This document shows positions 49,301 to 61,330 of a stretch of 64,000 nucleotides of DNA, piece by piece. The DNA is taken from NCBI RefSeq assembly GCF_041146395.1, contig NC_091002.1:11030501-11094500 (forward strand), written 5' to 3'. The stretch's first letter is position 1. Each line of letters starts with the position of its first letter. A model generated the notes under the pieces. It saw only the letters and a program-made list of their open reading frames with translations, was not told the DNA's origin and did no database searches. The stretch is from Eulemur rufifrons. Lineage: Eukaryota > Chordata > Mammalia > Primates > Lemuridae. The translations under genes and the position numbers were made by a program.

Positions 49301-49389
49301 CTTGCTTGCGTGGATAGTTGTTGAATTAGGTGCTCACACGGAGAGACCATCACTGGAGGTTTCTGTTCAGCTGTCTTGCTCCCTAAGAT
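46311..49389 (-). mobile_element. L1M copy with complete 5' end but lacking the 3' half
   Basis: Read on the - strand: 5' UTR (49,389 to about 48,340; GC-rich, starting 'atcttagggagcaagacagc'), ORF1 (about 48,330-47,520; the C-terminal domain retains 'RILYPAKISF', 'PDKQKLKDFI' and 'LQEMLKGVL'), a spacer, then ORF2 from about 47,035. The ORF2 endonuclease keeps 'IALNVNGLNSPIKRQRV' and, further on, 'FFSSAHGSFSRIDHMLGHK'. Frames are broken by stops. The copy ends at 46,311 in the endonuclease region, so the reverse transcriptase and 3' UTR are absent. A 20-bp duplication with two mismatches ('tctgtccaatagaaatatat', 46,291-46,310; near-copy at 49,390-49,409) flanks it. This shows the short form is how it inserted, not a later deletion. 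An AATAAA on the - strand (46,349-46,344) lies 33 bases before its end. Confidence 0.85.
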
Positions 49390-50044
<655 letters not shown>

Positions 50045-52004
50045 CCATTGAAGGTCTTAACTCTGATAGCAGCATGGTTTTCTCTGAATGTTACTCTTTC
50101 TGTCTCGCTCCTCTCCCCCAGAGAGAGAGATGGCAATACCTTCATCTAATACAATTAATTTAAAGGAATAAAAAGAGGGATAAAAATGCTCCTGGACACC
50201 TTCTTTCACAGCCGGCCTAATCCTGAGATTTTCACAAACAAAGGCTTAAAAAATTCTGGTAGATACTGGAACATACTTTACCTGTTCTAGATTATATTAC
50301 TATAGACACTCTGGAAATCTTGCAGCAAAGAAACCTGTTTTACTTTGTGTAACTCCACATTTTCCAATGTATTAGGATTGTGGAGCAATGTTGTAACACT
50401 TTCTAAGGTTGGGAATCCAGAGTTTGGTAGGAAAAGCTGTGGGAAGGGCTGGAGAAGCCTAGATTCGGGTTCCCCGTGGTAGCTACTGAGGTATTGCTAG
50501 GTAAGGAACTGGAGGGAATCGGAAAGGGAGAGAAAGCTCATAGCTGACACCAGTCAATTCTTAGCCTGAACCAACACCAGAAATGCAGTCCACTCATCAT
50601 GACCATAACATTGGCTGTACTTGATACCTAATGGAGATCCATCAGATTGGTCACTGAATCTTTCAATCTGTCAAGCTTTGGTACACAGTGGTGGAATGAA
50701 CCTAACCAATTTTACCTTCTTTAAGAGAAGAGCAGGGAAAATAATACACCGAAGACCACCATTAACAATCCAGAGAGTAGTGCATCTCTGGTCACTGTGC
50801 ACAGAATGGAAAAGAAGGCCTGTAGTTAGAGATAAACTCTACTAATAGCAGCATTTCAAAATGGCATCAGGCAAGATGTCTGCATATGCAAACATTCAAA
50901 AATGTTTAATGACGCACAGTGATGGTGAACAGCATGCATATGAACATTTTAGATGACTTTATCAGCATATGTGGAAAAATAAGCAACTCCTTCCGTTTCC
51001 AGAGTAACTACTGCTGGATTAAAAAAAAGTAAAACCTAGTTTGTGTCGTGTTCTCTTCAACCTGCTTTTGCCTTGAGGGTTTTAATTTATAAATTTCTTT
51101 ATAAGGACTTCAGAGCTTCTGATGAGAATAGTCACTCAGTGTTTCCCATAGTGCCTTGCACTTAATAGATGCTTACTCAACATTTTGTTTCATTAATGAG
51201 TAGTTCTGATCAACACAATCTCCCTTCATAAATGTGGCTTTCCTCCATGGAGAAATTAAGTTGAAACTTAAGATAATTTAAAATTCTCAAGGTTAGAAAT
51301 ATTTTCATAGTCTTTAGAGAAATTCTGGTTTGTTGAGAAACCCATGTAAGTTTGAAATGAATTTGCATTTCTCTTAGGAACACAACCCTGTTAAAATTTG
51401 ATAAGCCATTTAAAAAAGATGCCCTTTGCTGGGGAAATGCTCCGGTGTACACGTGCGGTGACACTGACGCAGGAAGGTCCACAGCATCCTGAGTTGTTCC
51501 AGCTGCTTAACCCGGACTGGTGGGAAGCCTCAGTCAGTCTGTTTTTCTTCTTAATATATAGCTATATTTTTCTTATATAAAAGCACTGCTTTTAAGTGGC
51601 TAGTATTTTAAGCTTCTGTATGTAAGATGTTATAACATGTCATGTCATATATATTCAGTGTAAGTTCAGTTTTGTGTCCTTTTCTTAAGATTATTTGGGT
51701 TTGACTATTTATTGTATTTTGCAAAGTCAAAACCCCCTTGGAAGTTGGCTAATAGTATTTTGCATGTGAGTTTTTTTCCCTTGAGTCCTCAAAAAACTAA
51801 GTTTTAGACGCTGCTGCTACTGCAGCAACATTAGTGAAAATTGGGTATTGTTACCACCTCCTGTTCCCCTTTATTTTGCCCGTGTGGTAAGGGCATCAGA
51901 CACCTCAAACAATATAGGCTGATGTTAAAAGGCGTGCTAGGCTGGAAAGCAAGTGATAACTATTGAGATACTACTAATGACAGCAAACGCCCTTCTCTAG
52001 AAAG
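50045..52004. other. Gene-free interval, nothing recognised
   Basis: Two kilobases without a confident repeat, except a possible L2 or MIR 3' end at 51,130-51,190 ('agtgccttgcacttaatag'). AT-rich from 51,060. Confidence 0.35.
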
Positions 52005-52014
52005 CTAAGTGTGC

Positions 52015-52325
52015 TTTTTTTTTTTTTAGACAGAGTCTCACTCTGTTGCCCGGCTAGAGTGCCATGGCATCAGCCTAGCTCACAGCAACCTCAAACTCCT
52101 GGGCTCAAGTGATCCTTCTGCCTCAGCCTCCCTAGTAGCTGGGACTACAGACAGGTGCCACCATGCCCAGCTAATTAGTTGTCCAGCTAATTTTTTTTTC
52201 TATTTTTAGTAGAGACGGAGTCTCGCTGTTGCTCAGGCTGGTCTCGAACTCCTGAGCTCAAACGATCCTCCCACCTCGGCCTCCCAGATTGCTAGGATTA
52301 CAGGCGTGAGCCACCACATCCGACC
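52015..52325 (-). mobile_element. Alu SINE, strepsirrhine-type, with target duplication
   Basis: A reverse Alu starting with a T run (52,015-52,028) and ending 'gagccaccacatccgacc'. It carries the reverse form of the strepsirrhine block, 'agctaattagttgtccagct', around 52,170-52,190. The target duplication 'ctaagtgtgcttttt' (52,005-52,019) matches 'ctaaatgtgcttttt' (52,326-52,340) with one change. Confidence 0.95.
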
Positions 52326-52340
52326 CTAAATGTGCTTTTT

Positions 52341-52740
52341 ATCAGCTTCCCTAGAGTGCTATTGTGTTAAATCCAAGTGGGAAATATATGCCAGAATGCT
52401 ACAACTCAGCCAACAAGTATTAATGCACATACCTACTTCATGCTTCATACAGTGTGATGCACCATGCCCTATGGGCACAGGGAGAATTAAGACCATTGCC
52501 GCTGAACAACACACAACAAAACATCATGAAGCTCCGAGAGCTCTGTGTTTAAGGATACACAAAGTAATCATTTAGGTATCTTTCAAATGAACAAAATGCT
52601 GCATGAAAATATAGATAAGAGATAATAGTTAGTGGGCAAAGCATAATAAACACAGGCATAGATGCATACAAGAGGGAATGTATATATGAGTTTGACCTTT
52701 TCTGTTTTGTAAAATGAAGGATTTCACCTATAATAAAGGT
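52341..52740. other. Gene-free interval between two Alus
   Basis: Nothing recognised. Small open frames lack family signature. Confidence 0.35.
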
Positions 52741-52746
52741 TTTCAA

Positions 52747-53040
52747 GGCCAGGCACAGTGGCTCACACCTGTAATCCTAACACTCTGGGAGGCTGAGGCG
52801 AGAGGACTGCTTGAGGCCAGGAGTTCAAGACCAGCCTGAGCAAAAGCAAGACCCCGTCTCTACAAAAAATAGAAAAATTAGCCAGGCATAGTGGTGTGCA
52901 CCTGTAGTCCTATCTACTCAGGAGGCTGAGGCAGGAGGATCCCTTGAGCCCAGGAGTTTGAGGCTACAGTGAGCTATGATGATGCCGTGGCACTCTAGCC
53001 AGGGCAACAGAGCAAGACCCTATCTCTAAATAAATAAATA
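52747..53040 (+). mobile_element. Alu SINE
   Basis: A full dimer starting 'ggccaggcacagtggctcac' with a tail of (TAAA)n. The strepsirrhine extra block is absent. It lies 420 bases from a - strand Alu, so the two could pair as an inverted-repeat Alu hairpin if transcribed together. A short 'ttttcaa' flank repeat (52,740-52,746; 53,041-53,047) is the probable target duplication. Confidence 0.9.
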
Positions 53041-53159
53041 TTTTCAAAATGAGCACCTAGAGGTATGGACTTATTCTCAGGGCTTCACATATCATTTTTG
53101 GAATTTATATCAAAGATAAAAATTTAGAATTAATCAAATTATATTCTGGGTTATTGAGA

Positions 53160-53400
53160 GCAGTGTTTTTCAAACCGTGGATCATGATTCCCTAGAGGTT
53201 TGTGACCTGTTAAAGGGTAAAATTGGTCACATACAGAATTGATTTAAATAAAAATGAAGAGAACAGAAAAGATCACAGTGTATAGCTGGTAGTAAGAGCT
53301 AAGTATAATATCATTTTATAAAATGTTTGTTTCTGTTTTATACATATCTGCACGGGTATGAATCATGATGTAAAATGTATTTATAACCGTACACAGAAGT
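53160..53400. mobile_element. hAT-like DNA transposon fossil
   Basis: 'cagtgtttttcaaaccgtgg', 'atcatgattccctagaggtt' and 'aaaaatgaagagaacagaaa' resemble an old Charlie/MER-type element. The right end is not clear. Confidence 0.5.
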
Positions 53401-53427
53401 CAAATAAGCTTGAAAGCCGTTAATCAA

Positions 53428-53605
53428 TAGATCACTGGTTCTCAACCTTCACTGCACATTGGAATCACCCACGGAGCTTGGGAAATAGGGCCGCAGGGGT
53501 CTCACACCCTGAAATCCTGCTGTAATTCATTTGGGATGTAGCCTGGGTTTGCAGCTTTCTTAAAGCTTCTCAGGTGTGTAGCCAGGATTGAGAATCCCTA
53601 ACAAG
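53428..53605 (+). mobile_element. MER5-like hAT fossil
   Basis: 'cactggttctcaaccttcac', 'tgcacattggaatcacccac', 'gcttctcaggtgtgtagcca' and the mirrored end 'aggattgagaatccct' match a MER5-type element with recognisable inverted ends. Confidence 0.7.
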
Positions 53606-54620
53606 CTGAGCCTTGTGACCAAGTTCTGCCAAGTATTACGATTTCAGTGCCTGCCTCTGGGCTTGAGTTTATTTAATTGGCCTCTGGATCAAGTCGTTCC
53701 ATAAATTGGGATTGTTTCAGGGTATGAAGAAGGGGCAGAGGAGGCTTAACACACACGTAATGTTTTCACCCCGGGTGAAGGTCAAATGCAGTCTAGTGGA
53801 GGTGACTGAAAGAAAGCTTCACAGTAGTTCGGGTAGAGAAATGTAGTGGGAGGATTCAGAGAGAGAGATAGTGGAAGAGCTTGGAATAATTCGACTTTGT
53901 GAGCGATTCCACCTGCCCCTCCACTCGGTGAGTGAACGTCCGGACTCGGCATGCTGCGGAGCACTGACGTTTGCTGTTTCTGCAGGTGTCTCCTTATATA
54001 GGGCCTCTGTGAGCCTCTCCACACAGTAGATTAGCTTTCAGGGTAATTTTTGATTTATTCTTTTATGTGAGCCTTTCCTTGTCACAGACAATGCAATTCC
54101 ACCATATTCATGCTGCAAGAGTAACTTAGTTTCAGCAAAACATTATCCATTGCATTAAGTTAACTGAGTTACTTTCAATTGCATTAGTTTACATTCCCGT
54201 TCTTACGCAATTTCTAATTGTGCTTGGTTTTATAACTGTATAAGAGCAAGGACATGGGTTATTTACACTTAGTTATTTTATTCGTACATATTTATCGAGT
54301 ACTATCATATGAACAATGCAGCAGCAGAAGCACTAAAATTTCTGTCCCTTAAAAGGGTAACCTTACTTTATTCACTGGCTCCCTTTGCCCTGTGTGATTT
54401 GTGCTGCTCACCCTGAACACAGTGGGACTTTAAATGAAATCCAACGTCTTATCTATCTATTAGTAAAGATTAGAAGAAACTGTGGAATGATGTAAACAGA
54501 ACTTAAAGTTTATTGGGATTATTTTTCGGTAGTCCTATCTGTGTGTGAAGTAAGAGTTCAAAGAAAAATCTGGATTAAGAAGGAAAGTGGGATTTAAATG
54601 ATTCCTGAAAAGGGGTGATG
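53606..54620. other. Gene-free interval, nothing recognised
   Basis: No repeat or exon supported. Two overlapping - strand frames at 53,782-54,024 have no family signature. (GGT)n-like sequence lies at 54,618-54,634. Confidence 0.35.
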
Positions 54621-54624
54621 ATGG

Positions 54625-54835
54625 TGGTGGTGGTGAACATCACTGAGCATTTACTATGTAACCTGCAATGGGCCAACGCTTTCCATGGATTATTTTACTT
54701 GATCTTTAGAACAACCCTTGGAGATAGGTGGTGTTACAATCATCCCATTTTATACACCAGCAGCCCAAGTTAAGTAGGTTTCCTGAGTGATTGAGCTGGG
54801 ACTCAAGCCCAAACATGTCCAGGCCTGCGAGCTGA
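54625..54835 (-). mobile_element. MIR SINE
   Basis: Reverse MIR: 'cactgagcatttactatgta', 'ttattttacttgatctttag', 'cccattttatacaccagcag', 'gagctgggactcaagcccaa'. Confidence 0.75.
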
Positions 54836-56165
54836 ATCTTCTCAAGTATAAGAAGAAGGACAGGGAGGATATTCCAGGCCAGAAACCTAACATGGATCCA
54901 GGCATGAAGGAAGGGATGTGTGGGTGTCTGCATAGAAGGGTACCAGGGAGTTGCTGATGGAAAATCAGATGCCAGTTATAGAGCCTGACAGAAGAGTTGA
55001 GACCATTAAATATTATGAAAACATTGGAAAAAAAAAAGAACAAGATAATCTTCTTATACTGATGTAGGGAGTTCAGTGGGACATCCTGAGGATGGAACAA
55101 GCAAGGAGAATGAAGCACATGATAAACATGTATTTATCATGTGCGTGTATAATTGAATATTCAAATGCACAGAAGCAATCTGGAAAGATATAATCCAAAT
55201 GATAACAATGCCCACCTCTGCTGAGGATATAAGTGTTAGTGGTGATGGTCAAAGGGAACTTGAACTTTGACCTAACATTTGCATTTTGTTTTCTTTGTTT
55301 GCCAGCAAGATGACTGCATTCACGTGCTAAGGCAATTTTGGAAAACACAGGGGGTTGAAACAAAAAGTTAAAATGAAATAAGGGATACTATGGGAATTTC
55401 ATATTCATGTTGGGCCCATCTCCTGAATCCTAGACGGGAAGATTGCAGGATCCTCTTCGTAGGAGCTAACATGATACAAGGAATAAGGGGAAATAAATTG
55501 TCACTTGAGTGATAGAAAAGACAGGATGGTTGTTGATTAGACCATCTGGAGTTTTATCTGAGCACCGGCACAGGGATTTAGAGTGCATTCTGGTAAAGGA
55601 AGCCCCCTCCTCAGTTTCCTGGTCCAGAGGTAGAGTCAGGGTCAGAATGGGAAGGAGAAGCCATCGCTGTGTTCTCATTTATCAACGTGTCATCCCAGAG
55701 CCAGGCTGGGAAGCAGGTCCTCTGTGTGGTTGTTCATGGTGTTTTAAAAGCATGCAAAACCCTAAACGGTCGATTCTGTGTGTTGTAGATGGAGACAAGA
55801 GATCCAGACTTCTGAACTTCTACCAGAAGAGATAAAATGTGCAAGCCCTGCAGAATGCTGGGGAGGTGGGACTGAACTGGAGTGAGAGAGGAGAAGAGAT
55901 GCTGGCTTGAAGGGGTACGTAACAATGAGATTGTAAAACCCAGTGTGCACCAACCCCAGGGTTTTTAATTTCATTTCCAAGCTTGTCAACATGATTGGGG
56001 CTGTTTTATGCCATACGGTATGTGGCTGTGGAAGTGAGATTCCTCTGACAGGGTGTCAGGGAGGATGTTTTCCTGTTTCCAGATGTCTGAGGGATTCTGG
56101 TCGTGATGCAGGAGCAGCAGGGCCGCACCAAGATCAGAACAGGTTAGGAGGCCCAGGAGCATAAA
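54836..56165. other. Gene-free interval, nothing recognised
   Basis: Open frames (for example 55,509-55,835 on +) have no family signature. Confidence 0.35.
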
Positions 56166-56167
56166 GT

Positions 56168-56330
56168 CTAACCACTCGTATTCATGGAGCACTAGCCATG
56201 GGCCAGGCATGGCTTTGAGCACTTTAACAGGTTAATTCATTCACGTTTCACAGTGACATCGTGAAGTGGACACTGCTGTTGCTCCCATCTTAGAGAGGAT
56301 GCCACTGGGGAGCACAAAGAACCTGGTTGG
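56168..56330 (-). mobile_element. MIR SINE
   Basis: Reverse MIR: 'tattcatggagcactagcca', 'tgggccaggcatggctttga', 'aattcattcacgtttcacag', 'ctcccatcttagagaggatg'. Confidence 0.65.
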
Positions 56331-56499
56331 TTACTGAGAAAAAACATGCCCTTTACCAGCAGTAACTATTTCACTCCTCTTTACTCCTCTTCTTTTTTCC
56401 CTCCTTGCCCTACTTTTCATTGATCTTTTTCATAGAATTAAAAATCTCCACTTTGAAAAGAAATTAGCATCAAAGGGATATCAGTATAGGTCACTGTGG

Positions 56500-56992
56500 C
56501 AGATCATATTTTCCAAAATGGCCACAGAAATATTACTGCTCTTCTAGAATGTTGCTACTCCCACTTCAACTGCGGCGACCTATTTTCCCTGCCCTTGAAT
56601 CTGGGCAGGATTCAGTGACTGCCTTGACAGAGAGAATGTGGCAGAAGTGACGCTGAGTGACTTCAAAACCTACATCAGTAAAGGCAATGTGGCTTCCACC
56701 TGGCTCTCTGAATCCTTTGGGAGGCACACCCCTGAGACCCAGCCACCATGTTTCAAGGAAGCCCAAGCCTCCCAGAGAGGCCATAGGTAGGCAGACACTC
56801 AAGCTGACAGCCCCACTGACATGTGACTTTAGACAGCTGGCACCAGCCCCCAGCCTCTCACCTGCCTCCATTCATGCCAAGGGGAGCAGAGACAAGCTGT
56901 CCCTGATGAACTGTCCCTGCTGAGCCCTGCCCCTATAGCAGATTCATGTGCAAAATAAACATTGTCATCATTTTGAGCTATCTCATTTAAAC
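56500..56992 (+). mobile_element. MLT1-type MaLR LTR
   Basis: Forward blocks: 'ggcgacctattttccctgcc', 'cttgaatctgggcaggattc', 'atgtggcagaagtgacgctg', 'agccaccatgtttcaaggaa', 'gacagccccactgacatgtg', with a decayed 3' end 'atgtgcaaaataaac'. Confidence 0.75.
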
Positions 56993-56994
56993 CC

Positions 56995-57165
56995 ATAGCA
57001 ACACCATTTAAGATAGGTATCATTACACTCATTTACAAGTAAGAGAACTGAGGCCAAGTGAGATGAAAGTGACTCGCCCAAGGCCACACAACTGGTGTGT
57101 GTGTGTGGCCAAGATTTAAACCCAGGGCTGCCTGATTTCAAGCTTGTAAGGTTCACCAGTGTCCC
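56995..57165 (-). mobile_element. MIR SINE
   Basis: Reverse MIR: 'ataggtatcattacactcat', 'ttacaagtaagagaactgag', 'tgactcgcccaaggccacac', 'ggctgcctgatttcaagctt'. Confidence 0.8.
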
Positions 57166-57229
57166 TGCTACATGTTCCTTTTGGGCTAGGAGTTGGGGCC
57201 TTAGTTGCCATTCAGACACAACTGCTGTC

Positions 57230-57610
57230 AGAAAGCAAGCCCTTGCGGAGTAAAAGGTCAAGAGAGCAACATTTTTGAGAACTTCCTCTGCACAATATGT
57301 TGCAACTCTATTTCCTTAATTTGGACCCTGATTAAATGGCTCCAGGCCATGCTTAAATGTGAAGTTCTCCCAGGAAGCTATCTTCCTTCCCTCCACGACC
57401 TTAGATCCTGTGGTTTCTACTCATGTTATATAATATGTTTTTTCCTATCATGTAAACTAATAGTCATTATGTGATTATGTGATCAATGTTTCTATGCCTC
57501 GCTTGACTTTGTGAAGGCCGGGGATTGGTCTGTCTCTCATATTCCTCACCTGATTTCTTCTAGCAAAGGCCCTGACCTGAGCAGACAATGAATAAATGCA
57601 TGTTAAAGAA
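57230..57610 (+). mobile_element. L2 LINE 3' portion
   Basis: 'gttctcccaggaagctatct', 'cctcgcttgactttgtgaag', 'gccggggattggtctgtctc', 'ctgagcagacaatgaataaa' follow the L2 3' end. Confidence 0.7.
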
Positions 57611-58250
57611 TCAGCAAAGAGCATTAAATGTGAATTTTCTTGATAATGAGGATGACAGGGTGAGCGAGTGCATAGTTTCACATATACACACTGAAGTCTT
57701 ATCATGTGCTGAAGGTATATCTTTTGAAGCCAAAGATTTCCTTCTCACTTCCTCTGTCCTTCCTGTTGGATAAAACATCTTTGTGTTTGATTTTTATAAA
57801 TAAATAACTTCATTGAAATGCAACCATAAACTAAACAGTAACAGGAATTTCCACAGGGCTCTGAGCCACTATATTATATTTGGTTATTATCCAAGTGGAA
57901 AATGTTTCCAAGGGGGGAAAAGGGAGCTGGAGAACTGACATTGGTATGAGTGTTGAAAAATGAAATATGTAACTTCTGCATTCCTTTTGGTCAGCCTTTG
58001 CTCATGGGAATTGTGGCCCTTGTCTATTTACTCATATTTAGGGGTGTGTATGTGTGTGTGCCACTGCAGCTACTTGAGAACCGTGAACAACTCTCATCTT
58101 TACATTGTCCAGAACATCCAATACTCCACCCTACACTTAGGAGCAATAAAGTCCAATATAATGGAGGTGGCAGGAGGACCAGAACATGAGGATATTTTTA
58201 AATTGAAGGATGGATAAATGCATGCAAAATGTTAGATGAGTTTAATTCTT
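57611..58250. other. Gene-free interval, nothing recognised
   Basis: No feature supported. Confidence 0.35.
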
Positions 58251-58254
58251 TAAT

Positions 58255-58790
58255 TGTTTTTTTATTGCCTAATCTATCAGTTAACTTTTGCTGCCTAACG
58301 AACTGCCTCAAAACTGAGTAGCTTAAAATAACAGTCATGTATGTATTAATAGTTCACGATTCTGCAGGTTGGCGATTTGGGCTGGACACAGCTGGTCCAG
58401 CTGGGCTAGCTGGGCTGCCTCCAGCGTCCTCAATCAGCTGGTAGCTTGGCCAGGAGCTGACCGGTGGAGGATGGCCTTGACTTGGGAGGGCTCCTCTGTG
58501 ATCTGCATGCCTCTCATCCTCCAGCAGTTTAGGCTGAGCTCATACACTCAGCAGCAAGGCTCCAAGGGAGTGAGCACTCAAGGCTTCCTGAGGCTTGGCC
58601 TTGAAAATGACACAGCATGACTTCAGCCACATTCTATTGGCCAAAGCAAGTCACAGGCCAGTTCAGATTCCAGAGATGAGAAATAGACTCGAGCCCTTGA
58701 TGGGAGGAGGTGCTAAGGCACCTTGCAAGGGGCAGGGATTCAGAGTGGGTGAAAGGCTGTGGTCATCTTTGCAACCTGCAACCCCATGTA
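58255..58790 (-). mobile_element. MLT1-type MaLR LTR
   Basis: Reverse blocks: 'tctatcagttaacttttgct', 'ctcaaaactgagtagcttaa', 'acgattctgcaggttggcga', 'cacattctattggccaaagc', 'aagtcacaggccagttcaga'. The adjoining open + frame at 58,369-58,620 lies in the LTR and is not a gene. Confidence 0.8.
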
Positions 58791-59265
58791 AAATGCAAAT
58801 ATTTTACGGAGGGAATTAATGACATTACAAAGGAAAGGAAATCATTTGCATGGTTTGTAACTTAGGAGAAAAACTGAATGGGTTTGAGAGATGGGGGTGG
58901 GCAGAGCACAGGGTTGACAGCTGGTAGTAAGGAGAAAGAGTCTTTTCCTCTGCTGTTTCCTCCCACTGTCTACTGCAGGTGCAAGTGACGAGGGCTTGGC
59001 AGGCAGATTGGAGGTAAGGAGTCAAGCAGCCCTGTCATGTCTAACTCAGTAGAAAGAGACCTCTGTGGAATCTGACAGATCTGGAGCAGTGTTAGTTCTG
59101 CCTCCTTCCTGCCACTGAAGCTGCAAGTTCCATACAGTTTATCTGATGTGTCTTGTTTGTTGAAGAGTGTGGGGACCACCCCAGAGGGAGGGGAAGGGCC
59201 AAATGGTCTGTCTCCAGTATTGTTTTTTCCCCATGGATTTGAGCAAGTCTTCAACTTACAAACAC
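58791..59265. other. Gene-free interval, nothing recognised
   Basis: No feature supported. Confidence 0.35.
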
Positions 59266-59269
59266 CTGG

Positions 59270-59475
59270 GCCTCGTAATACCACCACCGTATCTATTGTT
59301 GCACGAAATCATCACCACAGCCCTATAAGGGTGGGATTATTATTATTCTCATTTCACAGATGGGGAAACTGAGCCCTAAGAGGCTGAGCAACTTGCCCTA
59401 GATCCCCATAGGTGGTAACAAAGGTGGAATTTGAAGCTGAGCTATGCGATGTCACAGGGCCCTGTGCTCTCACCC
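59270..59475 (-). mobile_element. MIR SINE
   Basis: Reverse MIR, well kept: 'ttctcatttcacagatgggg', 'aaactgagccctaagaggct', 'gagcaacttgccctagatcc', 'aatttgaagctgagctatgc'. Confidence 0.85.
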
Positions 59476-60280
59476 TGCACTAAGGTGGCCTTCCTGCCAG
59501 GCGGGAGTGGCTGCCCACACAGGGGGTAATCAGGGTCCTGGGGTTTGGCCTCCCTCCCTCTTCCCCTTGCCACAGTGTGATTGACGGGCTGGGGGGAGGG
59601 GTGGTACAGAAAGACGGGCTAGTGGGATGACATCGCTGGAGGAAAAGTCACTGGCAAGCAATAAAGTGACTACCTTTGGGTAGTCCTCGCCCTTTACCTG
59701 GGTAACTAGGGATGGGTGATTTTTAATGCCAACTGAGTGATCCCTTTTCTTCCTCTGGCTGAGTCCTGAGGGTCTCCCATAAGGCTAGGTTTGAGCACCC
59801 TATTTCATGGCACTAGCAAGCCCTAGTCGTCTGCCTACCAGGGCGAAGTCCTTGAGCCATTCCTGAGCCCGGTTTGAAATAAGTCCTCACGCGGGCACAG
59901 TCCTCTGGACGTGGCTCCCGTGCCTTAGCTCTGCACACCAAAGAGTGCAGCCGGCCACTGTCTCCCACTGGACACCCCTCTTTTATCTTCTCTGGCTGTC
60001 GGGCTTCTCCTCCCCTTGATGCAACAGAATTTCACTAACCAAATAAAATTCACGGAGGATGCTTTGTTTTTTCTGTTGTTCTCCCTGCTGCTTGCTCAGG
60101 AAAAGGCTCGTGCTGCCATCCCCTGGCTGGGAATTTTAAAGTGGTTTAATGAAGATGGAATTTATTCCTTTTCTCTTCGTTGTCTTTTCTCTCCTTACTT
60201 TCCTCAATTCTACCCCATTCTTTCCAACACTGGCACCTGCAGCCTGGAAGCCTGCTGGTAATGAGGATAAGTAAGGCTTG
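59476..60280. other. Gene-free interval, nothing recognised
   Basis: GC-richer between 59,460 and 60,000, with scattered CpGs, but no island. The + frame at 60,016-60,261 has no family signature. Confidence 0.35.
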
Positions 60281-60284
60281 CTTG

Positions 60285-60480
60285 AAAATAAATAGCATTT
60301 ACCAAAACCTGCTGTGACTCAGATCTTGTTCTAGGCAAGTTACTACTTCACATGAGGTTGGCAGGCACTATCCTTGTCCCCATTTTACAGATGATGAAAC
60401 TGAGGCACTGAGAGGTGAAGTTATCTGTGTGTCGTGACATCTGGCACATTCAAGTGCTCAATGTGTATCAATTATTATTT
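60285..60480 (-). mobile_element. MIR SINE
   Basis: Reverse MIR: 'agcatttaccaaaacctgct', 'ccccattttacagatgatga', 'aactgaggcactgagaggtg'. The part after 60,430 rejoins with 'gctcaatgtgtatcaattat'. Confidence 0.75.
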
Positions 60481-60484
60481 GTAA

Positions 60485-60730
60485 AAATGAAGCTGTGTCT
60501 TAGTTTGGGTCAAGAGCTGGGGTGCAGGAGTTTCTATGGGCGGTGCTGCCCAGAAGCACAGTGAAGGAGTGGACAGTGGGATGAGACGGGCGAAGAGGCC
60601 GCACAGTCTGTGACCATGAGCAGGCTGCCACTGTGGGCTCAGGTCCCCTGGGGGCCCATGACAGACTCTGTAGGATACATCTTGGAATTGTCCCACTAAG
60701 GGACACAAATGTTGAGGTGTTTATGGGAGA
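60485..60730 (+). repeat. Possible unclassified interspersed repeat
   Basis: Resembles the element at 62,345 in composition and in blocks such as 'gagctggggtgcaggagttt'. The match is too weak for a family call. Confidence 0.3.
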
Positions 60731-60865
60731 ATTTATGGGGACCTTTTTAAAGCAATTATGAACATCATGATTATATCCTGTATGTCGCCACCCATTTGAG
60801 CAGGGAAGTGGAAAAACCTAGTATACATTATTCCCCTTGGCTTCCTGCACTTCCCTTTGCTCCTG
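60731..60865. other. Spacer
   Basis: Nothing recognised. Confidence 0.3.
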
Positions 60866-60867
60866 GT

Positions 60868-61330
60868 ATCAGCTCTTACCTGTGCAGCAAACCACCCCCA
60901 AACTCCGTGGGAAAATTGATAAAAAGTGTCTATTTAGCTCATGCAACTAAAGGTTGGCTGGGGTCTGGCTGATCTTGGTGGGGCTCAGCTGGGCGCCTGC
61001 TTCCTGCATAGGTCCAGCTGGGCCTGACTTCTCGCTGAGGTTCAGGCCAGCAACACCTGAGCACATTCTAAGTCCAGGTAGGTGGGCAGTAGCTACTTGA
61101 GGGAAGTCCTTCTCATGACAAGGGCAAAGGTGCGGGAGTACAAGAGGGAACTTGATGCCACTTAAAGCCGTGGGTTGGAACTGACACTGACATTTCTGTA
61201 TTATTCTACTGGCCAAAGCAGGTCACATGGCCAAACTTAAATCAATGGGCAGAGAAATATAATCGGCCTTTGCTGGAGGAGTTTCTACTGTTGGCCTTGG
61301 CTTAAGACCACACTCCCTCTGCCTTCTACC
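60868..61330 (-). mobile_element. MLT1-type MaLR LTR
   Basis: Reverse blocks: 'gtgcagcaaaccacccccaa', 'aggttggctggggtctggct', 'gtattattctactggccaaa', 'gcaggtcacatggccaaact'. More decayed than the LTR at 58,255. Confidence 0.7.

Noticed and set aside
58369..58620. + strand frame of 83 codons
   Set aside because: It falls entirely within an antisense MLT1 LTR.
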